Assembly: GCA_029168955.1 (NCBI GenBank)
Contig: JAPDOI010000174.1
Span: 1,102,001 to 1,166,000 of the forward strand
Length of the DNA stretch: 64,000 nt
Reading direction: 5' to 3'
Origin: Aplectana chamaeleonis
Taxonomy: Eukaryota; Nematoda; Chromadorea; Rhabditida; Cosmocercidae
Each line of letters begins with the position of its first letter. The first letter of the stretch is position 1. Position numbers and translations under genes: made by a program. The notes under the pieces were generated by a model that was not told the DNA's origin, did no database searches, and saw nothing but the letters and a program-made list of their open reading frames with translations. Positions 10,827 through 22,576 of this stretch are shown piece after piece.

Positions 10827-11481
10827 CTTAGAAATTCGTGGGGAAGTTTCCGAGAACGACAGCAGGACTTCCCTCGAAACAACTGGGGAACTTCGCCCGA
10901 ATCGAGGGGAGGCGGAGGGGACCTCCGGCTAGCAGGACTTCCCTTGTTCTCCCGATGGCCAGTCTTCCCCAAGCTGTCGCAACCCAACACCCATTGGTCA
11001 TTGGTTTATCAAAAGTCGGCTGGCCGGAACTCATCATTTGCAACAGTTTCCTGTTCTTCGAAAGCTGGAATAGGGCCAAAAATATTCACCTTTGCAAAGG
11101 GTTACGGAGAAGCTTGTTATCTCCCTTGGTAATCTGGACAGAGATACCTTACACCGCCCTTGAGTGGCACGTCTGCTCCCTCCACTTGCGGAGTGCGAGA
11201 CCACCTCGCGACTAGCCCTTTTGCATAATCGTATACACTGCGGCTTTGTTTTCTCGTTCATCATGCTCGGGGGAGGTCCTGGGAACAACCGTGAAGCGAA
11301 CTTCCCTTGTTCTCCCCCCGAGTCGACTGTTTCGAACGTCTTGTCGTTGTGTATAATTCGAGGGGAGAGGGGCGAGACGTCCCCTTCCGGGGGGGGGACG
11401 TCTCGCTCCTCTTCCCTCGACCGAGTGTTAACCACCAAATCAGGTCTATTGTCCTCGGGAATTTCCCCACAAATATCTGAG
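10827..11481 (+). mobile_element. M-type TA element, copy 1 (655 bp)
   Basis: Flanked by TA at 10825-10826 and 11482-11483. Imperfect terminal repeats: CTTAGAAATTCGTGGGGAAG at the left; the reverse of the right end reads CTCAGATATTTGTGGGGAAA; both continue into TTyCCGAGrAC. The interior is close to the inverted copy at 29363-30015, including GTCGACTGTTTCGAACGTCT and TTGCGGAGTGCGAGACCACC. No transposase; a non-autonomous Tc1/mariner-like element is the best guess. Lies inside hAT1. Confidence 0.78.
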
Positions 11482-11926
11482 TACATAAATGCGATGGGCG
11501 CTGTTCGTCTTTGCAAACATCCGCACTTTTTTCGCATAGCACTAGCTTCACCAATTTAATACGGCAAGAATAATTTACCTACAATCAAACACTAGAGGCA
11601 AACCTGCAAGATAAACACTGTTTGAACTCATCAACTCTAGGTGGGGAGAGGAGGGGTAGAACACGGTCGAAACTTGACCTTCTCACGCTCCTGGGGAGGG
11701 GTTCTGAGCGAAATGGGCATTGGTGTGGGGGTCTGAGCAAAACCGGCCGACCCGCACCTCGTGCAGTACCCTGGTGCCATAATTCTACGGCAATTAGCGA
11801 ATTATAAATTAACGTGATTGCAAGACTTTTTCGTTAAGCGTTAATCGTTAATTTTGGAGAGAAAACCGCGTTAACCCGTTAATCCGTTAACACGTTAACG
11901 TTATAACGCACAGACCCGGTCCATAC

Positions 11927-12368
11927 GTTGCGAGGGCGCGCGATTGCCCAAAGTCGATGGCCATCGTGGGCATATGATTTGCTAGCCGCTCTCGTGCGCT
12001 CGTCCTCGCGCACCCACGCTTGCTCGCTCTCACGTCCGCTCCATAAAGGAACCAGCAAGTTTAAAGTCTAATGCTCCATTCCAGAAGCAGGGATCATTTA
12101 ACATGTTTCAGAACAATAGCCTTCGTTACTCATTATTCCACCACGGCCATCACAAGCCGTTGGAAATGATCAGTCAACAAACCGTTGGAAATGATCTGAG
12201 TCGGGTGATTGATCACCCGGTCAAACATTGTCAATCGAACCTACACGATGCAATGGGTGTTTTCTTGTGTCAATTTGCGTGTGCGTGCATTCTTTAGCGT
12301 TTATGAGCGTTGAGTGGCGCACAGCAGCGGGAACGCCCGCTCTCGCCACGTATGGACGCTGCCTTATA
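11927..12368 (+). other. 3' remnant of Tc1-like relic, then no gene
   Basis: From 11927 the frame VARARDCPKSMAIV continues the Tc1-like transposase broken by hAT1. After about 11990 the sequence becomes CpG/CT-rich (CGCGCACCCACGCTTGCTCG) and then unremarkable. A short open frame at 12103-12297 has no recognisable similarity. Confidence 0.4.
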
Positions 12369-12903
12369 GGCAGTGGTCGCGATGAAATATGATTGTCTTC
12401 TTTTCCTCTCTTAACCCTTTTTTGGGTTCAGAGTAGTAGGACTTATGAGAAAAAATCGCGAAAAACCACAGTTTCGGGTCCAATTTGAAGCCTGAACTTT
12501 CTTGTCTTTTGATGGCGGATGAGCCTACTCCACATTATCGGCATCGATGATCTCTAGTATCAAGAACATCAGCTGCCTTGAATTGAGTTTCAATATATTT
12601 GCGTACCCATCTAGTCAAAAACATTGACTGAAGTGCTTGCTTTCATTGTTCAATTGTTTTTATTAGGTGAATTTGCATTTAATTCTTCCTCTGAATGTCG
12701 ATAATTTTTGACTGCTCGACATGAGACTGCTATCTTTTTTTGGGGGTGCTGTGCACGTGAGCACGAACTGACATCTTTGGGCCCTAGAAACTCTAATTTT
12801 AGCAAGTTTTTCACCGCGCTTTCTTCATAGTTTTTCAGCTGTTTTCCATCTGAGCTGATTTTTATAATTTTTTCGAAATGTTTTTCATCATGACAACTGC
12901 CTT
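12369..12903 (+). mobile_element. MITE family C
   Basis: Starts AGGCAGTGGTCGCGATGAAA (one A short of the family end) and ends ...TTTTCATCATGACAACTGCCTT, flanked by TA on the left and a decayed TG on the right. The interior shows the family C order: TTCTTTTCCTCTCTTAACCC, AGAGTAGTAGGACTTATGAG, ATCGGCATCGATGATCTCTA, GAACATCAGCTG, and GCTGTGCACGTGAGC. Confidence 0.75.
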
Positions 12904-13155
12904 TGAACGACTGGCCGACTCCATGCCGGAACGAGTTTTCCAGATTATTTCTAGTCATGGAGCAGTGAAAGACTATCAAAGTGATTCGGAAAGTTTTCAT
13001 TCTTTAATAAAAAGTTGAATAATTAAACTGTCGCCATAATTATGAGACGGCGAAGGTGAAGTACTAGATAATTCGTGTTTCTTTATATTTTCTGTCAAAT
13101 TTTGCGAAGAAAGGTTTTTAGGTGCGCTGAGATCAATGGTAACCATGCCGATCAA
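12904..13155. other. No gene; contains the inverted partner of 6405-6545
   Basis: The segment 13020-13160 is the reverse-complement relative of 6405-6545. Nothing else recognised. Confidence 0.4.
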
Positions 13156-14607
13156 TCAACGAATTATTCGGAAAACCGAATATTCGAAATTCTACATGAA
13201 CAGTCGAATGAATGCGAAAGTCGACTTTTTTCGAATGAACAGACTTTCCAGATCATTCCATTGATCCACGAGCGAATCGCGCGCTGAGGATGTGTACCAA
13301 GAATGAGCTAATCAAAAATTCAAGAATTTTGAAATCGGATTTCGGTAGAACATTTTTATTCTCGATTTTCGGAAACCGGGTGCGAAGCACCAAAACATTG
13401 CGGTTTCCGGTTTCCGGATTGCAAAACGAGGAAAATTTTGAAATTTTTGATTAGCTGCCTCTGCCTCAATGAACTCGATATTTCCGTCTACCGCAGCACT
13501 TTGTGCGGTTTTTGGAAAGTGGAAGGCCAAAAACGCACAAAGGTACGAGTTTCGGAACGCGAAACGCGGAATTCCGCTCTTCCCCGACGCTCATCGTGGA
13601 TCTGATTTGAACAATAGGTGAGGAACGATGAGAAGCGATTGTTTGCATCATTTGTCTCATACACGTTCATACCAATTTGTGTATATTTTTCTAGATAGTG
13701 AATATCTCGTAAATATGCTTTCTTTGTTCCCCTATTCAGCAGTTCCATTTAATCCTAGAAGAAAGAAGGAAAATCTGACTATAATCATTTAGCTTATTTG
13801 AAAAGTAGAAGGCATAGTTGTACAATTTCGAAAAAAATGTCGAACAAACGAAAATCGAATTTTTTTTTCATTTGAAAGGTTTGCGAACGAACGAAAAATG
13901 AAAAATTTCGTTCAAAAAAAATTTCGAACGAACGAAAATTGAAAAAATTTCGTCTGAAAAAATTTCGAAAAACTTTCGAAATTTTGGAGGTCGAACGGAC
14001 GAAATTCAAAACTAATCGAAATTTCAATTTTGCTCGAAATTTCGTATTTTTTTCAAAATTCGTTGAAAAATTTCGAACTTTTTTCGAAATTAGTCGGAAA
14101 TTTCGAACTTTTTTCGAAAAAAAAACTTGTTCGATAGTATTCCGAACGAACAAAATTCCAAAAAAATTTGAGAAATGGGGTTTCGAACAAACAAAAATTG
14201 AAAATTTTTTCGTTCGATAAAATTTCGAACGAATGAAATTTGAAAAAAAAATTCGTTCGACGAAATTTCGAACGAACGAAATTTGAAAAAATTTCGTTCG
14301 ACGAATTTTCGAACGAATGAAAACGAACGAAACAAATTTCGATAAATCTTTCGAAAATTTCGTTCGTGTACAACAATAGTAGAAGGGGCGAAGCCCGATT
14401 TTTCGACTGACTCGAAAAGTCGAATGAAAAAATCGGACTATTTATTAGACAGACGATTGAAAAAGTCGACCAGTTAATCGGAAAATCGAATCTTCGAAAA
14501 TGATCAACTTTCGAGTTTTTCGGTAAACCGAATACTCGAAAACGCCCAAATTCCAAATTATTCGGAACATCGAATACTGGAAAAAAATTGAAAATGCAAA
14601 AGTATAG
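13156..14607. repeat. TTCGAA-rich repeat region, probable L-type element
   Basis: From about 13820 to 14370 the sequence is almost wholly TTCG/CGAA words. The clearest stretch has units starting GAACGAACGAAATTTGAAAA, spaced 41-44 bp, with internal inverted symmetry (TTTCGTTCGACGAAATTTCG). Flanks (13156-13240, 14390-14600) are diverged ATTCGGAAAACCGAAT-type repeats. The right border AAAAGTATAG|TA at 14607-14609 matches L-type ends at 32865 and 3340. The left border is not defined. Region 13312-13750 inside it is non-repetitive and has no recognised gene. Long frames on both strands reflect the stop-poor repeat. Confidence 0.5.
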
Positions 14608-15141
14608 TATACATTCCATCTGACCGGAGCGAGCGTAAGCGCGGGTGAGCGACTAGCGAATCGTGTGCCCTCAATGACCATCGATTTCGCGTAATCGCGC
14701 GCTCTCGCAAGGAGTGGACGCCGATTTCCAAGGAACACGCAGAAACCGATAATGTAGAGCGAAAAACAGTCGACCTCTTACTCCGACGTAAATCGATACT
14801 GTGACGCCACCAAAGAATCTTCGGTCGGTGAAGATAGTGTGAGCTCGAACTTGACGGCTTGAAATCTTCATAGCCCGTTCCATTGTCCTGAATATGGTCA
14901 GAAACAGTCTAGGGCTTCGAAGCGATAAGGTGTAGGCGCGAAGAACGAGCGACAGAAGAAAATGAGATCTTCAGAAAAGTTTTCGACTGTGCCGCACAGA
15001 GGACGTCCTCTGCTGTCCTGAGGAGTCTTTCTCAGACACAAACTTCACAAACTGTCTCCAGAAGGCACCCCGAATAAGAGGAATATTATAATTACGAAAG
15101 CAACCACAAGGTCGCACAATCCTAAAGGCGTCTCTGCAGTC
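14608..15141. other. No supported gene; target site of RTE copy 1
   Basis: Nothing recognised to 15130. TCTCTGCAGTC at 15131-15141 is the 11-bp duplicated target of the retrotransposon that follows. The same unit resumes at 18417 and there belongs to a decayed DDE transposase relic. Confidence 0.4.
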
Positions 15142-18100
15142 GGGGGTGTGTATACAAGTCTGTTGGTACCTGCTCGTTGGTGCCCCTGCTTCTACTGAAC
15201 CCAGCAGACGTTTGAGTGTACACAGGGAACGTTCGAGCGATATAGCGTGCACAACTATATCGCGAAAGTATCCCGCACATTGCATAAAGGTGTCGCCGTC
15301 CGGCAGACTAAGGCCTCTGGTCCATAACACCTTAGGATCCGTACCTAGGGAGTCATGGAGTCTTTGGCCACAAGCCACAATTTCGCCACCCTGAACTGTC
15401 GATCGCTGTCGAGTGATATCCAAAAACCTGCGCTATCCAGACTTCTGAGCTATTTCCATGCACCGTTTGCTGCTTTGCAGGAAACCCGCCTCAAGGATAG
15501 ACCCGTCATCAGCGTCGGAGAGTACACCATCTACTGCGGTAACGCTGACGATAGGAGAGTGGGAGGCTGTGCAATAGCTGTAAGGAAGGATTTCAATGGT
15601 ATGGTCAAGGAGTTCGGCTCAACGTCGTGTCGGAATGCATTCGTACGACTGCGGGATCACAGAGGATTCAATCTGTGGATAGTGAGTGCTCATGCGCCCA
15701 CTGAAACCGCCGAAGACAATTCGAAGGATGCGTTTTATGAGGAACTCAATACGTTGCTGGCCAGGATACCTTGTCAACATGCTGTTGTCGTGGGGATTGA
15801 CGCAAATGCGAAGATGGGACTTGATCAGGAATCCGAAGTACTCGGTAAATGGTTCTACCCAGTGGAGCAAACATCGGACAATGGCTACCGCCTTGTCGAC
15901 TTTTGTGAACGCAGTGGTCTGATTATTGCATCGACATTCAAGAGGAATCATCGCCGCCATCAGCTTACGTGGCAGGGACCAACCCGGCTATCTCCAGAAG
16001 AGCAGCGGAAGCGGAAGATGACAACTTTGAAACTACAGCTTGACTATGTCCTGACGAGGAATATTCCAGTATCGGACATTCGAAGATCTAGAGCTGTGTG
16101 GGATGTCGCATTCGATTCGGATCACCGTCCTGTTCTGTTGAACTTCGCTGCGAGGATTCATAAGAGGAAGCGAGGGGCTCAGCCTCTCCAGAGGATTGAC
16201 ATGACAAGTCTCAGAGATGAAGAGTGCAGAAGGAATTTCCGACAACGCGTTTCTATTCACATCGGAGTACGGACTAAGAAGAAACTTTGCGACGCGGATT
16301 CTTTTGTCAAGTGCATCCAGGACGCTTCGAAAGAGGCACTCCCGGTTGTACAGCCTAAGAAGAAGTTCGCCTACGTCTCAGAAGAAACAACATCTACCTA
16401 CAACAGAGTATGTGCTCTCCGAACTGCAGGAAACTTCGTGGAGGAGAAGCGTCTGAGGAGGAAGTTGCGTCGGCAGCTTCAAAGTGACCGCGAACGAGAG
16501 TGGACGTGTAGAGCTAAGGAGTTCGAGAAGGCTTGGGAGGAGAAGAATCCGAAGAAAGCCTACACGTTGCTGCGACAGTATAGCGGGGAGATGAAGAGAT
16601 GTTCTCCTGTCTTGAACACTACCAATGGAGTTGCAGTTGGTGATGCGACGCTGCCAATATGGAAGGATTACTTCAGTTCACTACTGAATCGTCCAGCGCC
16701 ATCAGTACCTGAGCTCCCGCATGTTCAGAGAGCACATTACGATGTCAGTGAGGAACCGCCGACTGAGTCTGAAGTTTTGGATTGTGTCCGGAAAATGAAG
16801 AATGGAAAGGCAGGTGGAGATGACAACATCACTGCTGAAATGCTGAAAGCTCTTCCTCCGTCTGGGATTCGTGAAATGACCAACACCATCCGTGCCATAT
16901 GGATGAGCGAAAGGATACCCGATTCGTGGAGACATGCGATCATCGTACCTCTTCACAAGAAGCTATCCGTCACGGATCCTAAGAACTACAGAGGAATCTC
17001 TCTACTTCGTGTCATGTACAAGGTTTTAGAACGTATCATTCTCGAGCGACTTATCAAACATCGTGAAGGAACGACCAGAGATGAGCAAGCCGGTTTTCGA
17101 CCTGGAAGATCGACCATCGACCAAGTGTTCGTCGTGAGAAGAGTAATTGAATCGTGGCAGCGGTTTTCGAAGCCATTACAGCTTGCTTTTTGAACTTTGA
17201 AGCCGCGTTCGACTCTCCTCATCGTGATCGATTGCTCAATGCTCTGCGAGCAGATGGAGTCCCGGAAAAGTATGTTCCAGTTAATCGAGGACATGAACAA
17301 AAGAACAACAGCAGCAGTTCTTACACCTGTCGGATTTATGTCAGCTTTCGAGGTGAAAACAGGAGTAAGGCAAGGAGCCGTTGCAGGACCTTTTCTTTTC
17401 AACTTCGCCGTTGATGACATCATGCGTAGAGTTGCAGAACAGTTTCCTGCGGATGTGATCCTAACACCATCAGGACGCCCTTGTCGACCCTGGAGTACGC
17501 CGACGACATTGTGTTATTCGCTGAAAACAACGCAAAACTGCAAAGAATTGTGAACCTCGTTTCGAAGTATGCCGCAGCCTATGGACTTCGTCTTCGTCCC
17601 GACAAATGCAAGCAGATGTGGGTCTCTCAGAGGCCTTCAACTGGAGTTTGTGTGGACGGACAACGTATCGAACTGGTGGACGATTTCTGTTATTTGGGCT
17701 GTTTGCTGAAGAACGATGGTAGTTATGCAGCGGATATTCGACAACGATGTGCGAAAGCTACGTCTGCATTCAATTCTCTAACCAAGTGTTTGTGGTCTAC
17801 CACCATCGCGAAGGAAGTCAAGTTGCGCGTCTACCTATCCGCTATTCGCCCTATCATGATGTACGGATCGGAGACGTGGGCAGCACCGAAAACGCAGATG
17901 GAAAGGTTGGATTGCACGGAGAGGAAGCTTTTAGGCGTTTGCTTGGATATTTCTGGCCGCGTGTATGCCATAACGAAGACCTTTACAAGGAAATCGACGC
18001 AGTACATCAACGCTTGACACTAGGAGGTGCCAGCATCTCCTAACGCCATCTCAAGCAGCAATGGAAAGTCGACTTCGACTGCTGGGCATATACTAAGAAG

Positions 18101-18416
18101 AACGCCGGATCGTCTCGTACAACACGCTTTAAAAATGCTTCCAAATCCTGTCTGGAAACGGCCACCTGGGCGTAGGCGAAAGTTCTGGACGGATGTGGTT
18201 AAAGAGGATTTAAAGTCACTCGGCATCGAAATACAGTTCAGGCGCGATGTTTCGTTTCGCAGGAAATGGAATAGTGACAGCTGGATGGAATGTGTTCAAA
18301 TTGTGGCTGAAGACCGTTAAAAATGGACTCGGCTGACTACTAGGACGGCACACCTCGGTGAAGATGCGGAATGACCGCGTCAGGCGAAAGCCAACCGATT
18401 AAGTCAAGTAAGTCAG
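15142..18416 (+). mobile_element. RTE-clade non-LTR retrotransposon, copy 1 (full length)
   Basis: About 3.28 kb, bounded by a perfect 11-bp target duplication TCTCTGCAGTC (15131-15141 and 18417-18427). The 5' UTR is about 213 bp, starting GGGGGTGTGTATACAAGTCT as in copy 2. One ORF encodes endonuclease then reverse transcriptase. The 3' UTR is very short, ending AAGTCAAGTAAGTCA in place of poly(A), which is typical of the RTE clade. Both complete ends coincide with the homology limits against copy 2 at 34742-38020. The two copies look only a few percent diverged by eye, so both are fairly recent. Confidence 0.92.
15355..18373 (+). pseudogene. RTE endonuclease-reverse transcriptase, broken copy 1
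   Basis: The ORF begins at ATG 15355 and is open for 612 codons to 17193. It starts with an APE-type endonuclease: LNCRSLSSD, LQETRL, GGCAIAVRKDF, VVVGIDANAKMG and the catalytic SDHRPVLLNF. The reverse transcriptase follows: KNGKAGGDDNITAEMLKALP, IIVPLHKK...PKNYRGISLL, DEQAGFRPGRSTIDQVFVVR, then FEAAFDSPHRDRL and GVRQGAVAGPFLFNFAVDDI. Against copy 2 it has a one-base loss in a T run at about 17190, a one-base gain near 17279, indels at about 17475-17490 just before the intact YADD box (LEYADDIVLFAE), and further indels after 17930. The C-terminal part carries SETWAAPKTQME and RRTPDRLVQHAL. The endonuclease half is intact, but a full polyprotein cannot be made. Confidence 0.9.
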
Positions 18417-18480
18417 TCTCTGCAGTCTGGCGCAGAATTAAATAGTTGTCCTGAACTCTTTTCGTTTTCATCGAAGAGAA

Positions 18481-18623
18481 GCGTCGCGGTCTATCATGAA
18501 GGTGTATCAGTCAAAGGGCAACTGCTTTGGAAGAGGAGCTATAACAATGCGGTATTCCAACAAGATTGGGCGGCTTCTCACAGGGACATCTTGACATACG
18601 AGCACCCTAAAAAAGGCTGAAGA
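18481..18623 (+). pseudogene. Scrap of a DDE (Tc/mariner-type) transposase
   Basis: The frame reads SVAVYHEGVSVKGQLLWKRS, then NNAVFQQDWAASHRDILTYE and ends at a stop at 18618-18620. FQQD.A.SH resembles the second catalytic-Asp block of Tc/mariner transposases. The scrap follows the 3' target duplication of RTE copy 1, so the retrotransposon seems to have landed in an older DNA transposon. Family assignment rests on about 40 residues only. Confidence 0.4.
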
Positions 18624-18662
18624 GATATTGGATCGAAGTTTTATACAGTTGACCGCAATGTT

Positions 18663-19271
18663 AATTCTATCAAAAAGGGGTCTTCCAAGCAAAAGAGGTT
18701 TGGTTGGCGTCAGAAACGTTCCAACAAAAAGGGAACAATAGGTAAGTTGAATGAGGAGAGTCTACAAAAAGTGAACAATAGTTTCTGAGACTGATTTTCC
18801 TGGCCGATGCTTCTTAATAGCAAAAAACAAACCGTTGCGGTGTTTTACACGGAAGCACTCTGTGGTTCCAAAAGTCGTCTTGACTACACGAAAACCGTTA
18901 AAAAGTATGTGCATGTAAACCTAATACTTACCATCAGAATAGAAGATGATGCCAAAAACACAGACGGACGGTTAGCTCCAGCTGCTACGAGAAGCGAAAC
19001 CAAAGTGCAACATCTAATGAGAATATTTTTTTTAATAATCTCGTCAACGAATAGAAGTCCATTCTTGGAAACCATTGAACTCTTCCTTGTGAAGTACCAC
19101 AACGGTTTGTTTCTGCTGTTAAGAAGTATCGGGCAGGAAAATCAGTCTCAGAAACTATTGTTCACTTTTGTAGACTCTCCTCATTCAACTTACCTATTGT
19201 TCCCTTTTTGTTGGAACGTTTCTGACGCCAACCAAACCTCTTTGCTTGGAAGACCCCTTTTTGATAGAATT
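18663..19271. mobile_element. Inverted-repeat element with about 140-bp arms
   Basis: AATTCTATCAAAAAGGGGTC begins the left arm (18663 to about 18808). It is repeated inverted at about 19133-19271 (...GACCCCTTTTTGATAGAATT) with only one or two indels. GTT lies outside both ends (18660-18662 and 19272-19274), possibly a 3-bp duplication. The centre of about 325 bp has no recognised gene. Confidence 0.65.
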
Positions 19272-19406
19272 GTTCACTTTTTATTGATATTACGAAGTAA
19301 TATCCTGAAAAATCTTCAATAATTTTCGAATAGCATGGATTGCTATAATAATCAGTAAGCAACAAACTTGTTGCGCACGCTAAAAATGAAGCGCTACTCA
19401 CTTTCC

Positions 19407-22400
19407 ACGACGTCCTGATGATGTCAGAAAATGCCCTATGCACTTGGCACCACCTTGGCACGACGTCCTGATGACGTCACCAGATGCTTTATGCACTTGG
19501 CACGACGTTCTGATGACGTCATCAGATGCCCTGTGTACTTTACGTGAAATTCTGATGACGTCATCAGATGCCCTATGTACTTTACATGACACCCTGATGA
19601 CGTCATCAGATGCCCTATGTACTTTGCATGACACCCTGATGACGTCATCAGATGCCCTATGTACTTTACATGACACCCTGATGACGTCATTAGATGCCCT
19701 ATGTACTTTACATGACACCCTGATGACGTCATCAGATGCCCTATGTACTTTGCAATGACGTCATCAGATGCCCTATGTACTTTACATGACACCCTGATGA
19801 CGTCATCAGATGCCCTATGTACTTTACATGACATCCTGATGACGTCATCAGATGCCCTATGTACTTTACATGACACCCTGATGACGTCATCAGATGCCCT
19901 ATGTACTTTACATGACACCCTGATGACGTCATCAGATGCCCTATGTACTTTACATGACACCCTGATGACGTCATCAGATGCCCTATGTACTTTACATGAC
20001 ACCCTGATGACGTCATCAGATGCCTTATGTACTTTACATGACACCCTGATGACGTCATCAGATGCCCTATGTACTTTACATGACACCCTGATGACGTCAT
20101 CAGATGCCCTATGTACTTTACATGACACCCTGATGACGTCATCAGATGCCCTATGTACTTTACATGACACCCTGATGACGTCATCAGATGCCCTATGTAC
20201 TTTACATGACACCTGATGACGTCATCAGATGCCCTATGTACTTTACATGACATCCTGATGACGTCATCAGATGCCCTCTGTACTTTACATGACACCCTGA
20301 TGACGTCATCAGATGCCCTCTGTACTTTACATGACACCCTGATGACGTCATCAGATGCCCTATGTACTTTACATGACACCCTGATGACGTCATCAGATGC
20401 CCTATGTACTTTACATGACACCCTGATGACGTCATCAGATGCCCTATGTACTTTACATGACACCCTGATGACGTCATCAGATGCCCTATGTACTTTACAT
20501 GACACCTGATGACGTAATCAGATGCCCTATGTACTTTACATGACACCCTGATGACGTCATCAGATGCCTTATGTTTTTACATGACACCCTGATGACGTCA
20601 TCAGATGCCCTATGTACTTTACATGACACCCTGATGACGTCATCAGATGCCCTATGTACTTTACATGACACCCTGATGACGGCATCAGATGCCCTATGTA
20701 CTTTACATGACACCCTGATGACGTCATCAGATGCCCTATGTACTTTACATGACACCCTGATGACGTCATCAGATGCCCTATGTACTTTACATGACACCCT
20801 GATGACGTCATCAGATGCCCTATGTACTTTACATGACACCCTGATGACGTCATCAGATGCCCTATGTACTTTACATGACATCCTGATGACGTCATCAGAT
20901 GCCCTATGTACTTTACATGACACCCTGATGACGTCATCAGATGCCCTATGTACTTTACATGACACCTGATGACGTCATCAGATGCCTTATGTACTTTACA
21001 TGACACCCTGATGACGTCATCAGATGCCCTATGTACTTTACATGACACCCTGATGACGTCATCAGATGCCCTATGTACTTTACATGACACCCTGATGACG
21101 TCATCAGATGCCCTATGTACTTTACATGACACCTGATGACGTCATCAGATGCCTTATGTACTTTACATGACACCCTGATGACGTCATCAGATGCCCTATG
21201 TACTTTACATGACACCCTGATGACGTCATCAGATGCCTTATGTACTTTACATGACACCCTGATGACGTCATCAGATGCCCTATGTACTTTACATGACACC
21301 CTGATGACGTCATCAGATGCCCTATGTACTTTACATGACACCCTGATGACGTCATCAGATGCCCTATGTACTTTACATGACACCCTGATGACGTCATCAG
21401 ATGCCCTATGTACTTTACATGACACCCTGATGACGTCATCAGATGCCCTATGTACTTTACATGACATCCTGATGACGTCATCAGATGCCCTATGTACTTT
21501 ACATGACACCCTGATGACGTCATCAGATGCCCTATGTACTTTACATGACACCCTGATGACGTCATCAGATGCCCTATGTACTTTACATGACACCCTGGTG
21601 ACGTCATCAGATGCCCTATGTACTTTACATGACACCTGATGACGTCATCAGATGCCCTATGTACTTTACATGACACCCTGATGACGTCATCAGATGCCCT
21701 ATGTACTTTACATGACACCCTGATGACGTCATCAGATGCCCTATGTACTTTACATGACACCTGATGACGTCATCAGATGCCTTATGTACTTTACATGACA
21801 CCCTGATGACGTCATCAGATGCCCTATGTACTTTACATGACACCCTGATGACGTCATCAGATGCCCTATGTACTTTACATGACACCCTGATGACGTCATC
21901 AGATGCCTTATGTACTTTACATGACACCCTGATGACGTCATCAGATGCCTTATGTACTTTACATGACATCCTGATGACGTCATCAGATGCCCTATGTACT
22001 TTACATGACACCCTGATGACGTCATCAGATGCCCTATGTACTTTACATGACACCTGATGACGTCATCAGATGCCCTATGTACTTTCCATGACACCCTGAT
22101 GACGTCATCAGATGCCCTATGTACTTTACATGACACCCTGATGACGTCATCAGATGCCCTATGTACTTTACATGACATCCTGATGACGTCATCAGATGCC
22201 CTATGTACTTTACATGACACCCTGATGACGTCATCAGATGCCTTATGTACTTTACATCACACCCTGATGACGTCATCAGATGCCCTATGTACTTTACATG
22301 ACACCTGATGACGTCATCAGATGCCCTATGTACTTTACATGACACCTGATGACGTCATCAGATGCCCTATGTACTTTACATGACACCCTGATGACGTCAT

Positions 22401-22544
22401 CAGATGCCCTATGTACTTTACATGACACCCTGATGACGTCATCAGATGCCCTATGTACTTTACATGACACCCTGATGACGTCATCAGATGCCCTATGTAC
22501 TTTACATGACATCCTGATGACGTCATCAGATGCCCTATGTACTG
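19407..22544. repeat. 42-bp minisatellite, about 74 units, with CRE palindrome
   Basis: The unit is 42 bp: TGATGACGTCATCA (14-bp perfect palindrome holding the CRE octamer TGACGTCA), GATGCCCT, ATGTACTTTACAT (5-bp arms around CTT), GACACCC. The first three or four units (19407-19560) are diverged (e.g. ATGCACTTGGCACGACG); the rest are nearly identical. Recurrent variants are CCTTATG for CCCTATG, ACATCCTG for ACACCCTG, and a 41-bp unit with CACCTG, near 20212, 20505, 20965, 21132, 21635, 21760, 22053, 22304 and 22345. These suggest block duplications. Rare palindrome changes are at about 19690, 20510, 20680 and 21598. The open frames (repeats of TSSDALCTLHDTLM on plus and VHRASDDVIRVSCK on minus) are a by-product of a stop-free unit divisible by three. 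Confidence 0.97.
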
Positions 22545-22576
22545 ATAGCCTGCGACCACTGGCAGTGGCTAGTGGC

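Larger units (their letters stand above)
8618..11918. mobile_element. hAT-like element hAT1 (CAGGGGTGTGCG ends, 8-bp TSD)
   Basis: The left end CAGGGGTGTGCGTTAATG follows the target duplication GTCCATAT (8610-8617). The right end ...ATAACGCACAGACCCG is followed by GTCCATAC (11919-11926), a 7/8 match. The 12-bp termini agree at 9 of 12 positions. Both subterminal regions consist of short CGTTAA/GTTAACG repeats (8640-8730 and 11830-11905). 8-bp duplications and CAGGGGTGT-type ends are characteristic of the hAT superfamily. No hAT transposase or hATC dimerisation domain was recognised in the 3.3 kb, so this copy is non-autonomous or decayed. It is inserted in the 3' part of a Tc1-like transposase relic and carries a family C MITE and an M-type element. 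Confidence 0.75.

Noticed and set aside
13794..14619. Phe/Arg/Ser-rich frames of 93-188 codons
   Set aside because: They arise from TTCG/CGAA low-complexity sequence and overlap on both strands.
19407..22544. CRISPR array
   Set aside because: Units are contiguous without unique spacers, there are no cas genes, and the setting is eukaryotic.
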